Source: Alphaproteobacteria bacterium (GTDB lineage: Bacteria > Pseudomonadota > Alphaproteobacteria > Rhodobacterales > Rhodobacteraceae). From it: DNA of 64,000 nucleotides. The DNA is taken from positions 39,527 through 103,526 of the forward strand of contig JAUIIR010000006.1 of the NCBI GenBank assembly GCA_030431485.1. The letters are read 5' to 3'. Positions 16,679 through 25,063 of this stretch are shown here, piece by piece. The notes beneath the pieces were generated by a model. That model did not search any database and had not been told where the DNA came from. It was given only the letters and a program-made list of their open reading frames with translations. Each line of letters opens with the position of its first letter. Within the stretch, counting starts at the first letter, position 1. Position numbers and translations under genes: made by a program.

Positions 16679-18256
16679 ATGCGCGACTTTCAAAAGCCGG
16701 GCCGCTCTGCGGTGATGGCAAAAAACGGTATGTGCGCAACATCGCATCCATTGGCCGCTCAGGCAGCGATCGACATTCTGAAGCGCGGTGGCAATGCCGT
16801 GGATGCGGCCATCGCAGGTGCCGTGATTCTGGGTCAGGCCGAACCGGCCATGACAGGAATTGGCGGTGACTGTTTCGCGCTGATCTCGCCAGCAGGTGGC
16901 GACGACGTGATCGCTGTCAACGGCTCTGGTCGAGCGCCAGCCGGTGCAAAAGCAGACGATCTGCGCGGTCGGGGTGAGGCAACCGTACCGCTTTATGGCC
17001 CCGAAGCCGTGACCATTCCGGGTGCGGTAGATGCGTTCTGCACCATGTCGGAACAATGGGGGCGACTTGGTATAGCGGACAGTCTTGCTCCGGCAATTGA
17101 ATACATGGAGAACGGTCTTCCGGTTGCGGAGCGTGTCGCTTGGGATTGGAACAAGAATGCGCATCTTTTGCAGGGCCATGCGCGCACGCATTATCTGATG
17201 GGCGGTGCAACACCGCAGCGCGGTCAGGTCTTCCAGCTCCCCGGCAATGCCGACGTGCTGCGCCGGATCGCCAAAACCGGACGGGACGGCTTTTACAGCG
17301 GAGAGGTTGCAGAAGACATGCTGACAACGCTTAACGCGTTGGGCGGGGTTCATACGGAAGCCGACTTTGCGAATGCCGCAACCACAATCGGCGCGCCGGT
17401 CAGTGGCACCTACCAAGGGCGCGAGCTACTGGAGCACCCGCCGAACGGTCAGGGCGCGACAGCGATCCTTCTGCTCAACATTCTATCGCAATTCGATCTG
17501 GCATCGCTTGACCCGTTTGGTGCCGAACGCGCGCACATCGAAGCGGAAGCGACCAAACTGGCCTATGACGCCCGAAATCGGTTTGTCGCGGATCCCGATC
17601 ACATGACCAAGCTGGATCATATGCTGGCAATGGACACAGCAGAAAAGCTGGCCGCGCTGATCGACCCGAAAAAAGCGATGGCGGGTCCGGCGGCGCTCAG
17701 CGAAGCGGTTCATAAGGATACGATCTACATCACCGTGGTCGACAAAGACCGCATGGTGGTGTCGTTGATCTATTCGATCTTCCACAGCTTCGGGTCTGGC
17801 ATCGCGTCCGAGAAATTCGGCATCCTGTTCCAGAACCGCGGCGCGGGTTTCACGCTGCAGGAAGGACATGCAAACGAGTATGGCGGCGGCAAGCGTCCGA
17901 TGCACACGATCATTCCGGGACTCATCCGCGATGCGGGTCGCGTGTCCATGCCGTTTGGTGTGATGGGTGGACAATACCAGTCCTGCGGTCATGCGCGTGC
18001 GGTCACCAATATGACGGATTTCGGCCTTGCGCCACAGGAGGCGCTCGATGCGCCGCGCTGTTTCGCAGAGAACGGCAAGTTGATGGTGGAACGCGGCTAT
18101 TCCGATGCGGTCCGGGCGCAACTGGTCGAGATGGGGCACGATGTGGAAACACCCGAAGTGGCCATCGGTGGGGCGCAGGCCATCCTGATCCACGAGAACG
18201 GCGTTCTCGAAGGGGCGTCTGATCCTCGCAAGGACGGCTGCGCCATCGGCTACTGA
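16679..18256 (+). CDS. ggt: gamma-glutamyltransferase family protein
   Basis: A 525-residue Ntn-hydrolase that would self-cleave into two subunits. The nucleophilic threonine is probably T348 in KDTIYITVVDKD, aligned with T391 of E. coli Ggt. It would cleave gamma-glutamyl bonds such as glutathione or transfer the glutamyl group. No signal peptide is visible, unlike periplasmic E. coli Ggt, so this copy may be cytoplasmic. AGGGGAGGG precedes the start at 16679. It converges with glutamate-cysteine ligase, a glutathione-related pairing. Confidence 0.87.
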   Translation: MRDFQKPGRSAVMAKNGMCATSHPLAAQAAIDILKRGGNAVDAAIAGAVILGQAEPAMTGIGGDCFALISPAGGDDVIAVNGSGRAPAGAKADDLRGRGEATVPLYGPEAVTIPGAVDAFCTMSEQWGRLGIADSLAPAIEYMENGLPVAERVAWDWNKNAHLLQGHARTHYLMGGATPQRGQVFQLPGNADVLRRIAKTGRDGFYSGEVAEDMLTTLNALGGVHTEADFANAATTIGAPVSGTYQGRELLEHPPNGQGATAILLLNILSQFDLASLDPFGAERAHIEAEATKLAYDARNRFVADPDHMTKLDHMLAMDTAEKLAALIDPKKAMAGPAALSEAVHKDTIYITVVDKDRMVVSLIYSIFHSFGSGIASEKFGILFQNRGAGFTLQEGHANEYGGGKRPMHTIIPGLIRDAGRVSMPFGVMGGQYQSCGHARAVTNMTDFGLAPQEALDAPRCFAENGKLMVERGYSDAVRAQLVEMGHDVETPEVAIGGAQAILIHENGVLEGASDPRKDGCAIGY

Positions 18257-18268
18257 TCAAAAACGCTT

Positions 18269-18308
18269 GGCTTTGCGAAAAGCCGGGCGCACCCCTTCGA
18301 AGGGGTGC
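18269..18308. terminator. two hairpins between convergent ggt and gshA
   Basis: GGCTTT/AAAGCC (18269-18284, loop GCGA) is followed at 18289-18308 by a perfect 20-base palindrome with arms GCACCCCTTC / GAAGGGGTGC. Together they fit a bidirectional terminator for the facing genes. Confidence 0.65.
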
Positions 18309-18314
18309 CGCGCC

Positions 18315-19685
18315 TCAATAGCTGTATTCGCCGTAGATTCGACTAATATCGCCATTCCAATCGCCATGATAATGGTCGATCAACTCGTCCGCCATGGTCT
18401 TGCCGGTCTCAACGCTTTCCTTCAGCGCGTTCAGGAAATGGGTTTCGTTCGGCACCAGTCCGCCGGCACCGGGCCGCGCGCGCGCCACAAGACCTGCTTC
18501 GGAAATGGCCAACGCTTCTCGCGCCAGATCGTGCATATTGATCCCGTTGACTTCGGCCTGCAACCCGTCGATGGAGGCGGCCACGCGCAGCCCTTCGCGT
18601 GTCTCGGCATCCCAGCCCTTCACCAGATCCCACGCCGCATCCAGCGCTGATTGATCATAGGTCAGTCCAACCCAGAAGGCAGGCAGAGCGCACAGACGCC
18701 GCCACGGGCCGCCATCCGCACCGCGCATTTCAATGAATTTCTTCACGCGAGCTTCGGGGAAGATCGTCGTCAGGTGATCCGCCCAGTCAGACAGGGTCGG
18801 GGTTTCCCCCGGCAAAGCGGGCAATTCGCCCTTCAGGAAGTCGCGGAATGATTGTCCCAGCGCGTCGTGATAAACTCCGTCGCGATAGACAAAATACATT
18901 GGCACATCGAGCGCGTATTGAACCCAGGCCTCGAACCCGAAACCGTCTTCGAATACGAAGGGCAGCATGCCGGTGCGCGCATCGTCCAGATGTCGCCAGA
19001 CCCGTCCGCGCCAGCTCTTGTGCCCGTTCAGTTTGCCTTCGAAAAACGGCGAGGTGGCAAAGAGCGCGTTTGCCACCGGCTGCAACGCCAGCGCCACCCG
19101 CATCTTTTGCACCATGTCCGCCTCGGATGAAAAATCGAGGTTCACCTGCACCGTGCAAGTCCGCCGCATCATGGTTGTGCCGGCTGTGCCGACTTTCTCC
19201 ATGTAGCTGTCCATTAGCTTGTAGCGGCCCTTCGGCATCAGCGGCATATCCTCGTGCCGCCAGATCGGCGCGGCCCCAAGACCAATGAATCCCACACCGA
19301 TCTTGTCGGCGATGTCCTTCACGTCGCGCAGGTGGTCATTCACTTCGTCGCAAGTCTGGTGAATGGTCTCAAGCGGCGCGCCCGACAATTCAAGTTGCCC
19401 ACCGGGTTCAAGCGAAATGTTCGCACCGTCTTTGACCAGCCCGATCAGGTTGTCGCCTTCCATGACAGGGTCCCAGCCATGAGCGTCCCGCAAGCCCTGC
19501 AGAACAGCCAGAATCGACCGTTCGCCTGCATAAGGCAGTGGGCGCAGCGAGTCCTTGCAATAGCCAAACTTCTCGTGCTCGGTGCCGATGCGCCAGTCGT
19601 CCTTGGGTTTGCACCCCGAGGCTAGGTACTCCGCCAGCTGATCGTGATGTTCGATGGGCCCGCCGCCGGATTGGGGGATGGACAT
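18315..19685 (-). CDS. gshA: glutamate-cysteine ligase
   Basis: A 456-residue ATP-dependent ligase of the plant/alphaproteobacterial type (GCS2-related), catalysing glutamate plus cysteine to gamma-glutamylcysteine, the first step of glutathione synthesis. DDWRIGTEHEKFGY near the N-terminus, the segment GGQLELSGAPLETIHQTCDE and the MMRRTCTVQVNLDF strand are characteristic. Full length is normal for the class. It is cytoplasmic. A glutathionyl-hydroquinone reductase is found 5.4 kb away, consistent with heavy glutathione use. Confidence 0.92.
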   Translation of the reverse strand: MSIPQSGGGPIEHHDQLAEYLASGCKPKDDWRIGTEHEKFGYCKDSLRPLPYAGERSILAVLQGLRDAHGWDPVMEGDNLIGLVKDGANISLEPGGQLELSGAPLETIHQTCDEVNDHLRDVKDIADKIGVGFIGLGAAPIWRHEDMPLMPKGRYKLMDSYMEKVGTAGTTMMRRTCTVQVNLDFSSEADMVQKMRVALALQPVANALFATSPFFEGKLNGHKSWRGRVWRHLDDARTGMLPFVFEDGFGFEAWVQYALDVPMYFVYRDGVYHDALGQSFRDFLKGELPALPGETPTLSDWADHLTTIFPEARVKKFIEMRGADGGPWRRLCALPAFWVGLTYDQSALDAAWDLVKGWDAETREGLRVAASIDGLQAEVNGINMHDLAREALAISEAGLVARARPGAGGLVPNETHFLNALKESVETGKTMADELIDHYHGDWNGDISRIYGEYSY

Positions 19686-19748
19686 GGCGCGTCTCCGGTC
19701 TGTCTGATCGTCAATCGGGGTCAGCCTTGGGCTGATTTCACGGGGCTG

Positions 19749-20279
19749 TCAATGCAGGCTCTGGATGCGTTTCTGAAGATCCGGCCTGCGCCAGAGCACA
19801 ATTGGCGCGGTGCCTTCGTGTTTCAAGGTCGATGCAACACGGCCCGGACTGAGGCCGGGCAGGCTGGCGAAGGCATCGAAAAGCACATCCGCGCCTTCCG
19901 CGTTCACGGGAATATGCAGTGCTGGCCCGCCCTCATGAGTGATGACCCAGTGGCGCGGGTGCTCTGTAGGATCAAGGCTGAGCGACGTCACCGCGTCCAG
20001 ATCCACCAGACCACCGTTCAACGGTCCAAAATACCCGATCCGCCGCTCCACCACCTGCACAACACCGGGCCCGCCGCCGCCCATCCGTGCACGTCCGCGC
20101 TGCAGCCCTGCAAAGAACAACGCGGCTCCCAGGAACATCGCCAGATACCCGATCCAGACCAGCAAACCGGGGGTCACGCCAAGCACCCAATAAAGCCCAA
20201 GCAACAGGACCGCTGCCCCCACCAGAGCCTCGCGCCAGCGCAGGATCGCTGCGTGCACTTCGGGCCGGATAAAGCTCAT
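19749..20279 (-). CDS. two-helix membrane protein of unknown function
   Basis: About 176 residues. An N-terminal soluble stretch is followed by two hydrophobic helices (ALVGAAVLLLGLYWVLGV and LLVWIGYLAMFLGAALFFAGL), then a cytoplasmic beta-rich domain with PLNGGLVDLDAVTSLSLD. The pattern resembles small conserved membrane proteins found in Rhodobacteraceae; no catalytic motif is visible. The start at 20279 is chosen over an earlier ATG because conserved-looking sequence begins there. It precedes gshA in the same direction. Confidence 0.65.
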   Translation of the reverse strand: MSFIRPEVHAAILRWREALVGAAVLLLGLYWVLGVTPGLLVWIGYLAMFLGAALFFAGLQRGRARMGGGGPGVVQVVERRIGYFGPLNGGLVDLDAVTSLSLDPTEHPRHWVITHEGGPALHIPVNAEGADVLFDAFASLPGLSPGRVASTLKHEGTAPIVLWRRPDLQKRIQSLH

Positions 20280-20319
20280 CGCAGGCCACCCACTGCCGCA
20301 CATCCCTCGACGGATGTGC

Positions 20320-20341
20320 GATTTTCGGTCGGCCGAAAATC
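20320..20341 (-). terminator. hairpin after rsmE
   Basis: Arms GATTTTCGG and CCGAAAATC with a TCGG loop lie immediately past the RsmE stop (20344). There is no T tract, so terminator strength is uncertain. Confidence 0.45.
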
Positions 20342-20343
20342 CG

Positions 20344-21075
20344 TCACGCCCAGTCCCCCAGCGTGCTTTGCCACAGCGTCAACGCCGCCACAGCCGCCGT
20401 ATCGGCCCGCAGGATACGCGGTCCAAGGCTGATCGGGCTGGCGCAGGCCATCCCTCGCAGCCGCTTGCGCTCGTGCTCGGAAAACCCGCCTTCCGGTCCG
20501 ATCAGGATCGCCCAGGGCCCGGGTGCGTCAGGCAGGCGACCAGTTTCCCCGGCCAATGCTTCGTCGCAAAACGCGATCCGCCGCCCGGTGTCCCAACTGC
20601 CAAGCACTCGGTCCAACTTGATCAACTCAACCACCTCGGGCACAAAGACCCCGCCGCATTGCTCGGCGGCCTCAACCGCATGCGCCTGCAGCCGGTCCTG
20701 TCGGATGCGTTCGGAATTGGTGTGTGCGGTGTGCACCGGCATCACCCGCCGCACGCCCATCTCGACCGCCTTTTCCACAATGAAATCGGTACGTGCCTTC
20801 TTGATCGGCGCAAACATCAGCCAGATATCCGGCGGCATCACCTGCGGTTGGGATTGCTCGCGGCACACAAGGGTGCCGCCACGTTTGCCCGCCTCGGCAA
20901 CCTCGGCCTGCCATTCGCCATCTTGCCCGTTAAACAGTGCCACGCTGTCGCCGACGCCCATCCGCATCACGCCAAACAGGTAATGTGCCTGCTCCCGCGT
21001 CAGAGGAACCGGTTGTACCGCACCAAGCGGCTGCTCTACAAAAAGCCTAACTTTCGCACGCGCATTCGAACTCAT
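20344..21075 (-). CDS. rsmE: 16S rRNA (uracil-1498-N3)-methyltransferase
   Basis: A 243-residue SPOUT-class methyltransferase. The C-terminal knot motifs are clear: AILIGPEGGFSEHE and the final SLGPRILRADTAAVAAL, which bind AdoMet. It methylates U1498 of 16S rRNA in the decoding region of assembled 30S subunits. The start is taken at the MSSNARAKVRLF methionine (21075), 12 bases from the divergent ubiA ATG; an earlier ATG four codons upstream cannot be excluded. Confidence 0.93.
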   Translation of the reverse strand: MSSNARAKVRLFVEQPLGAVQPVPLTREQAHYLFGVMRMGVGDSVALFNGQDGEWQAEVAEAGKRGGTLVCREQSQPQVMPPDIWLMFAPIKKARTDFIVEKAVEMGVRRVMPVHTAHTNSERIRQDRLQAHAVEAAEQCGGVFVPEVVELIKLDRVLGSWDTGRRIAFCDEALAGETGRLPDAPGPWAILIGPEGGFSEHERKRLRGMACASPISLGPRILRADTAAVAALTLWQSTLGDWA

Positions 21076-21087
21076 GGAGCAACACAT

Positions 21088-22053
21088 ATGCCCGGCCCGC
21101 AGATTTCACCAGACCAGAGCGGTCAGGTCGCTGATGCCGTCACGGGCAATTGGGTCGACACCCGTGCCCCGGCATGGACGCGACCCTACCTGAGACTAAG
21201 CCGCGCCGACAGGCCTATCGGGACATGGCTGCTCTATCTTCCCTGCGTCTGGGGCACGCTGCTGGCGATGTTTCACACAGGCGACGCCCGGCTCTTTGAT
21301 GCGTGGATCATCCTTGGCTGCGGTATCGGCGCATTCCTGATGCGCGGCGCAGGCTGTACCTGGAACGACATCACCGACCGCGACTTTGACGGCGGTGTGG
21401 CGCGCACCGCCTCCCGACCAATCCCCTCCGGTCAGGTCACGGCAAAGCAGGCGCTGGGCTGGGCGGTGATCCAGTCGCTGGTGGCCTTTTGCATCCTGAT
21501 CACATTTCCCATGCAGGCCATCCTGCTCGGGATCATCGCGCTGGCGCCGGTGGCGATCTATCCTTTCGCCAAGCGGTTCACGTGGTGGCCACAGGTCTTT
21601 CTGGGCATCGCCTTCAACTGGGGCGCATTGCTAGCATGGACGGCCCATACCGGCGAATTGCAGTGGCCTGCGGTTTGTCTTTACCTGGCCGGCATGGCGT
21701 GGACGCTGTTTTATGACACGATCTACGCCCATCAGGACAAGGAAGACGACGCGCTGATTGGTGTTAAATCAACAGCCCGGCTATTTGGCGATGAAACGCC
21801 CAAATACCTCGCGTGGTTTCTTGTCCTCACCGTCGCGTTGATGGGCTTTGCCATCATTCTTGCCGCGCCGCGAGGCGAGATCTTCGCCCTGGTGATTGCC
21901 CTGGGTGGCCCTTGGGCGATGGGCTGGCACATGATGTGGCAGATGCGGCGGCTCAAGCTCGACGACATGGACGGACTGTTGCATCTCTTTCGTTCAAACC
22001 GCGATGCCGGACTGATCCCTGTGCTGTTTTTCGCCATCGCGGTTTTCGTGTGA
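21088..22053 (+). CDS. ubiA: 4-hydroxybenzoate polyprenyltransferase
   Basis: A 321-residue integral membrane prenyltransferase of ubiquinone synthesis, joining 4-hydroxybenzoate with the polyprenyl diphosphate tail. Both aspartate motifs that bind Mg-diphosphate are present: NDITDRDFD (about residues 93-101) and DTIYAHQDKEDD (from about 210). There are seven to nine hydrophobic helices between. The frame is open a further 258 codons upstream, antisense to rsmE, but the family starts here. It is divergent from rsmE with a very short shared promoter region. Confidence 0.92.
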   Translation: MPGPQISPDQSGQVADAVTGNWVDTRAPAWTRPYLRLSRADRPIGTWLLYLPCVWGTLLAMFHTGDARLFDAWIILGCGIGAFLMRGAGCTWNDITDRDFDGGVARTASRPIPSGQVTAKQALGWAVIQSLVAFCILITFPMQAILLGIIALAPVAIYPFAKRFTWWPQVFLGIAFNWGALLAWTAHTGELQWPAVCLYLAGMAWTLFYDTIYAHQDKEDDALIGVKSTARLFGDETPKYLAWFLVLTVALMGFAIILAAPRGEIFALVIALGGPWAMGWHMMWQMRRLKLDDMDGLLHLFRSNRDAGLIPVLFFAIAVFV

Positions 22054-22112
22054 TTGCCATCCGGACCGCTGCGGCGTATCGCTTTGCCAATCTCAACTGA
22101 CGCGGACCCTGG

Positions 22113-24029
22113 ATGCGCCTGTCTTCTGTTTTCATTGTCTTCTGCGCCTTTGCCGTTGCGGCGGTGCTCAGCATCGGAGCGGCCTGGGTGGCCGCTGGCG
22201 CGGTCGAGGAAAGCTCAGAGCGGGCCGTACGCACGGAATTGGATCGCGACGCGCTGACATGGGCCGATGTCGATACGGATGGTCTTTTGGTCTTCCTGAT
22301 CGGCACTGCCCCGACCGAAGCCGCGCGATTTCAAGCGCTTAGCGCTGCGGGGCGCGTGGTCGACTCTGCCAGGGTAATTGATCAGATCGACATCGTGGAC
22401 AGCGAAGGCATGACTCCGCCACGGTTTTCGATTGAACTTCTGCGCAGCGACGATGGTGTGTCGATGATCGGTCTGCTCCCGTCAGATGTGGATCGCGATC
22501 AGCTTGTCGATGATATCTCCCGCGCTGTGCCCGGGGAGTCCGTGGCGGACCTGCTCGAAGTGGCGGATTATCCCATCCCGGGTGGGTGGGACGACGCGAT
22601 GGACTACGCGGTTTCGGTTCTGAGTGTGCTTGACCGGTCAAAAATCTCTGTCGAGGCGGGTCGCGTGGCGATCAAAGGTGCTGTTCAGAACGAAGATACC
22701 CGCCGCCGTGTCGAGGCAGATCTGGCCCGCCGCGCAGATGATGACTTGCGACTCGCGCTTCAGATCACAGCCCCCCGGCCGGTGATTTCCCCCTTCACTC
22801 TGCGTTTTCTCAAGGACGCCGATGGGGTGCGCTTCGATGCCTGTGCGGCACCCACCGAAGAGGACCGGAGCAAAATTCTCGCCGCAGCAACCGAGGCGGG
22901 ACTTGACGGCAAAGTGGATTGCCGACTGGGGCTAGGTACGCCAACGAATGAGTGGGGCAGCGCGACTGCGCTCGGCATCCGTGCGCTCAATGCTTTGGGT
23001 GGTGGCAGTGTGACCTTCGCGGATGCTGACGTGACCCTCTTCGCGCTCGAAGGCACCGACCAAACTTTGTTCGACCGTGTTGTAGGCGAGTTCGAAGCCG
23101 AACTTCCGGATGTCTTTTTGCTCAACGCAACGCTGCCAACGCCACCCGAGGACGCGCCCGAGGGCATCCCAGAATTTACCGCGACACGCAGTCCGGAAGG
23201 AGACGTGCAACTGCGGGGTCGGATCAACAGCGAAATCGCGCGCACCACTGCAGACAGCTTTGCCCGCGCGGCCTTTGGCTCGTCTACCGTCCGAACCACG
23301 GCCCGGGTTGACGAAACCCTGCCAGCAGCATGGTCCAGCCGCGTCCTTGCCGGTCTCGAAGCTCTGTCGCGGTTGTCGAATGGCGCTGTGGTCGTGACAC
23401 CGGATGCGCTCTCGATCACCGGCAATACCGGCAACCAGAATGCCAGCTCGGAAATTGCGGGCCTTCTGGCGGACAAGCTCGGGGACAGTGAAGAGTTCAA
23501 TATCGACGTCACGTATCAGGAAAAGCTCGACCCGCTTTTGGGCATCCCGACCCCGGAAGAATGCGAGGCGCAGATCGTCGAAATCATCGGCGACCGCAAA
23601 ATTACATTCGAGCCGGGATCGGCCACGCTCGATGCCGCGACGCAGGACATTATGGACGAAATTGCGGAGTTGCTGCAGCTCTGCGGCGATATTCCGCTTG
23701 TGATTGCCGGGCATACCGACAGTCAGGGCCGCGAAGTGATGAACCAGCAGCTTAGCCAGGAGCGCGCGCAGGCGGTTGTGGATGCGCTCCGCGCCCGCCG
23801 TGTTCTGACAGCCAGCTACGAAGTGCGCGGCTACGGCGAAGAACAGCCCATTGCGAGCAACGACACCGAAGAGGGCCGCGAAGCCAACCGCCGGATCGAA
23901 TTCAAACTGCGCCGCCCGGAACCCGTCGAAGAGACGGAAACAACGCTGGAAAGTATTGAAGATTCCGCGCCAACAGACGAAACATCACAAAGTGACGGCG
24001 CAGGGGACAACGGCGATGGACAGAACTGA
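22113..24029 (+). CDS. BON-repeat / OmpA-family envelope protein
   Basis: 638 residues. An N-terminal hydrophobic helix (VFIVFCAFAVAAVLSIGAAW) is a signal anchor or uncleaved membrane segment. The middle (about 40-480) carries BON-like repeats, for example GRVAIKGAVQNEDTRRRVEA. Residues about 490-605 form an OmpA/MotB peptidoglycan-binding domain (ITFEPGSATLD, IAGHTDSQG, ANRRIEFKL). The last 30 residues are acidic and probably disordered. It should span periplasm and peptidoglycan. It overlaps the next gene by 14 bases. Confidence 0.85.
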   Translation: MRLSSVFIVFCAFAVAAVLSIGAAWVAAGAVEESSERAVRTELDRDALTWADVDTDGLLVFLIGTAPTEAARFQALSAAGRVVDSARVIDQIDIVDSEGMTPPRFSIELLRSDDGVSMIGLLPSDVDRDQLVDDISRAVPGESVADLLEVADYPIPGGWDDAMDYAVSVLSVLDRSKISVEAGRVAIKGAVQNEDTRRRVEADLARRADDDLRLALQITAPRPVISPFTLRFLKDADGVRFDACAAPTEEDRSKILAAATEAGLDGKVDCRLGLGTPTNEWGSATALGIRALNALGGGSVTFADADVTLFALEGTDQTLFDRVVGEFEAELPDVFLLNATLPTPPEDAPEGIPEFTATRSPEGDVQLRGRINSEIARTTADSFARAAFGSSTVRTTARVDETLPAAWSSRVLAGLEALSRLSNGAVVVTPDALSITGNTGNQNASSEIAGLLADKLGDSEEFNIDVTYQEKLDPLLGIPTPEECEAQIVEIIGDRKITFEPGSATLDAATQDIMDEIAELLQLCGDIPLVIAGHTDSQGREVMNQQLSQERAQAVVDALRARRVLTASYEVRGYGEEQPIASNDTEEGREANRRIEFKLRRPEPVEETETTLESIEDSAPTDETSQSDGAGDNGDGQN

Positions 24030-24342
24030 ATTTGTCATCACGACGGCAATCATTCTTTTTGTGGCATTCTGCCTTGGTTGGTTCACCAACTGGCTAGTCC
24101 ACCGCTTCACCCGCGTCAGTCAGGCCGACATGGATCAGCTCGAACGCATGAGCCAGGAGCTGCACGAGGCCGAGGAAACCCGTGATCAGGCGATCACTTA
24201 CCTGCAGCAGCGCGAAGCCGAACTCACCAACCAGCTTGCCCAAACCGAGGCAGAACTCGCCGCCGCGATGGAGGGCCTGCGCGACGCGCGGCACGAGGCC
24301 GAGGAAATGCGCGCCTACGTCGAACGCATGAGCGCTGGCTGA
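24016..24342 (+). CDS. small membrane-anchored coiled-coil protein
   Basis: 108 residues: one transmembrane helix near the N-terminus (FVITTAIILFVAFCLGWFTNWLV) followed by about 70 residues of heptad-like, Glu/Ala/Gln-rich helix. The layout is similar to YhcB/ZapG-type proteins but there is no sequence proof of kinship. It starts inside the upstream OmpA-like gene (ATG at 24016, stop of the upstream gene at 24029), which implies joint expression and possibly a shared envelope task. Not assigned to a named family. Confidence 0.72.
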   Translation: MDRTEFVITTAIILFVAFCLGWFTNWLVHRFTRVSQADMDQLERMSQELHEAEETRDQAITYLQQREAELTNQLAQTEAELAAAMEGLRDARHEAEEMRAYVERMSAG

Positions 24343-24372
24343 ACGCCCCCATACGCGAGACAGGACGCCAGC

Positions 24373-24987
24373 ATGCGACTCAGTCAGATGATCCCGCTGG
24401 CGCTCAGCGCGGCGTTTCTCGCCAGCCCGGTGCTGGCTGAAGGCGACGTCCCGCCTGGAACAGTCTATGTCTGCGACCCAGGCAGCAAGACCTTGCCGCA
24501 TGTTCAGGTGGTGCTGCCGACGCAGCCCGACGGGTCAGCGACTCTCATGCTGGAAAGCGAAGCGCTGGAGATGGCACCGGTACCCGTCGCCTCTGGGTTT
24601 GGCTACGATATCGTCCTGCCCGTCGGTCATTTCCTCGTGCGCGGCAAAGGAAAGGATGTAACCCTTCTGGTTGGCGATGCAGAGCCCAAACCCTGCGTCC
24701 TGCAAACCGCATTTGATCCCACCGAAAGCCTGTCACATGCCAAAACCCTCTCGCTGGGTGGCAATGTTCGCATCGGGCCAGGCATCGACTTTGCGCGCTC
24801 GGATGGGGTGCCTTATGGCGAACCCGTGGTGATTGTCTCGGCAACTGGCGTTCTTTTTGATGGCTACGAATGGTTCGAAATCGAATACGCCGAAGGACTG
24901 CGGGGCTTTCACTGGGGCGGCATCATGTGCGCCACAAACGCGGCCATCCCCGGCCTTTACGAAGACTGCCCCGCTGACCTGAGGTAG
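24373..24987 (+). CDS. secreted SH3-like domain protein
   Basis: 204 residues with a signal peptide (MRLSQMIPLALSAAFLASPVLA, cleavage after ALA or LA). The C-terminal half has an SH3b-like pattern: LGGNVRIGPGIDFARSDGVPYGEPVVIV and GYEWFEIEY. Four cysteines could form disulfides. It is probably periplasmic. The 30-base gap from the coiled-coil gene suggests an operon with the OmpA/BON protein. The molecular role is unknown. Confidence 0.7.
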   Translation: MRLSQMIPLALSAAFLASPVLAEGDVPPGTVYVCDPGSKTLPHVQVVLPTQPDGSATLMLESEALEMAPVPVASGFGYDIVLPVGHFLVRGKGKDVTLLVGDAEPKPCVLQTAFDPTESLSHAKTLSLGGNVRIGPGIDFARSDGVPYGEPVVIVSATGVLFDGYEWFEIEYAEGLRGFHWGGIMCATNAAIPGLYEDCPADLR

Positions 24988-24990
24988 GCT

Positions 24991-25048
24991 CAACCAACTT
25001 GGGAACCATCAGCAGGACATGTCCGCTGCTGCGTTGCCCACTTGGTTG
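24991..25048 (+). promoter_or_regulatory. long stem-loop between the SH3 gene and the glutathionyl-hydroquinone reductase
   Basis: CAACCAA-CTT-GGG (24991-25003) pairs with CCC-A-CTTGGTTG (25037-25048), enclosing a second hairpin CAGCAG...CTGCTG around GACATGTC. It ends 15 bases before the next ATG. It could terminate the upstream operon or control translation of the downstream gene. Confidence 0.5.
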
Positions 25049-25063
25049 CGCTAAGCTGGTGGC

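Noticed and set aside
20314..21087. A 258-codon N-terminal extension of UbiA
   Set aside because: It is antisense to RsmE, and UbiA proteins begin near the ATG at 21088.
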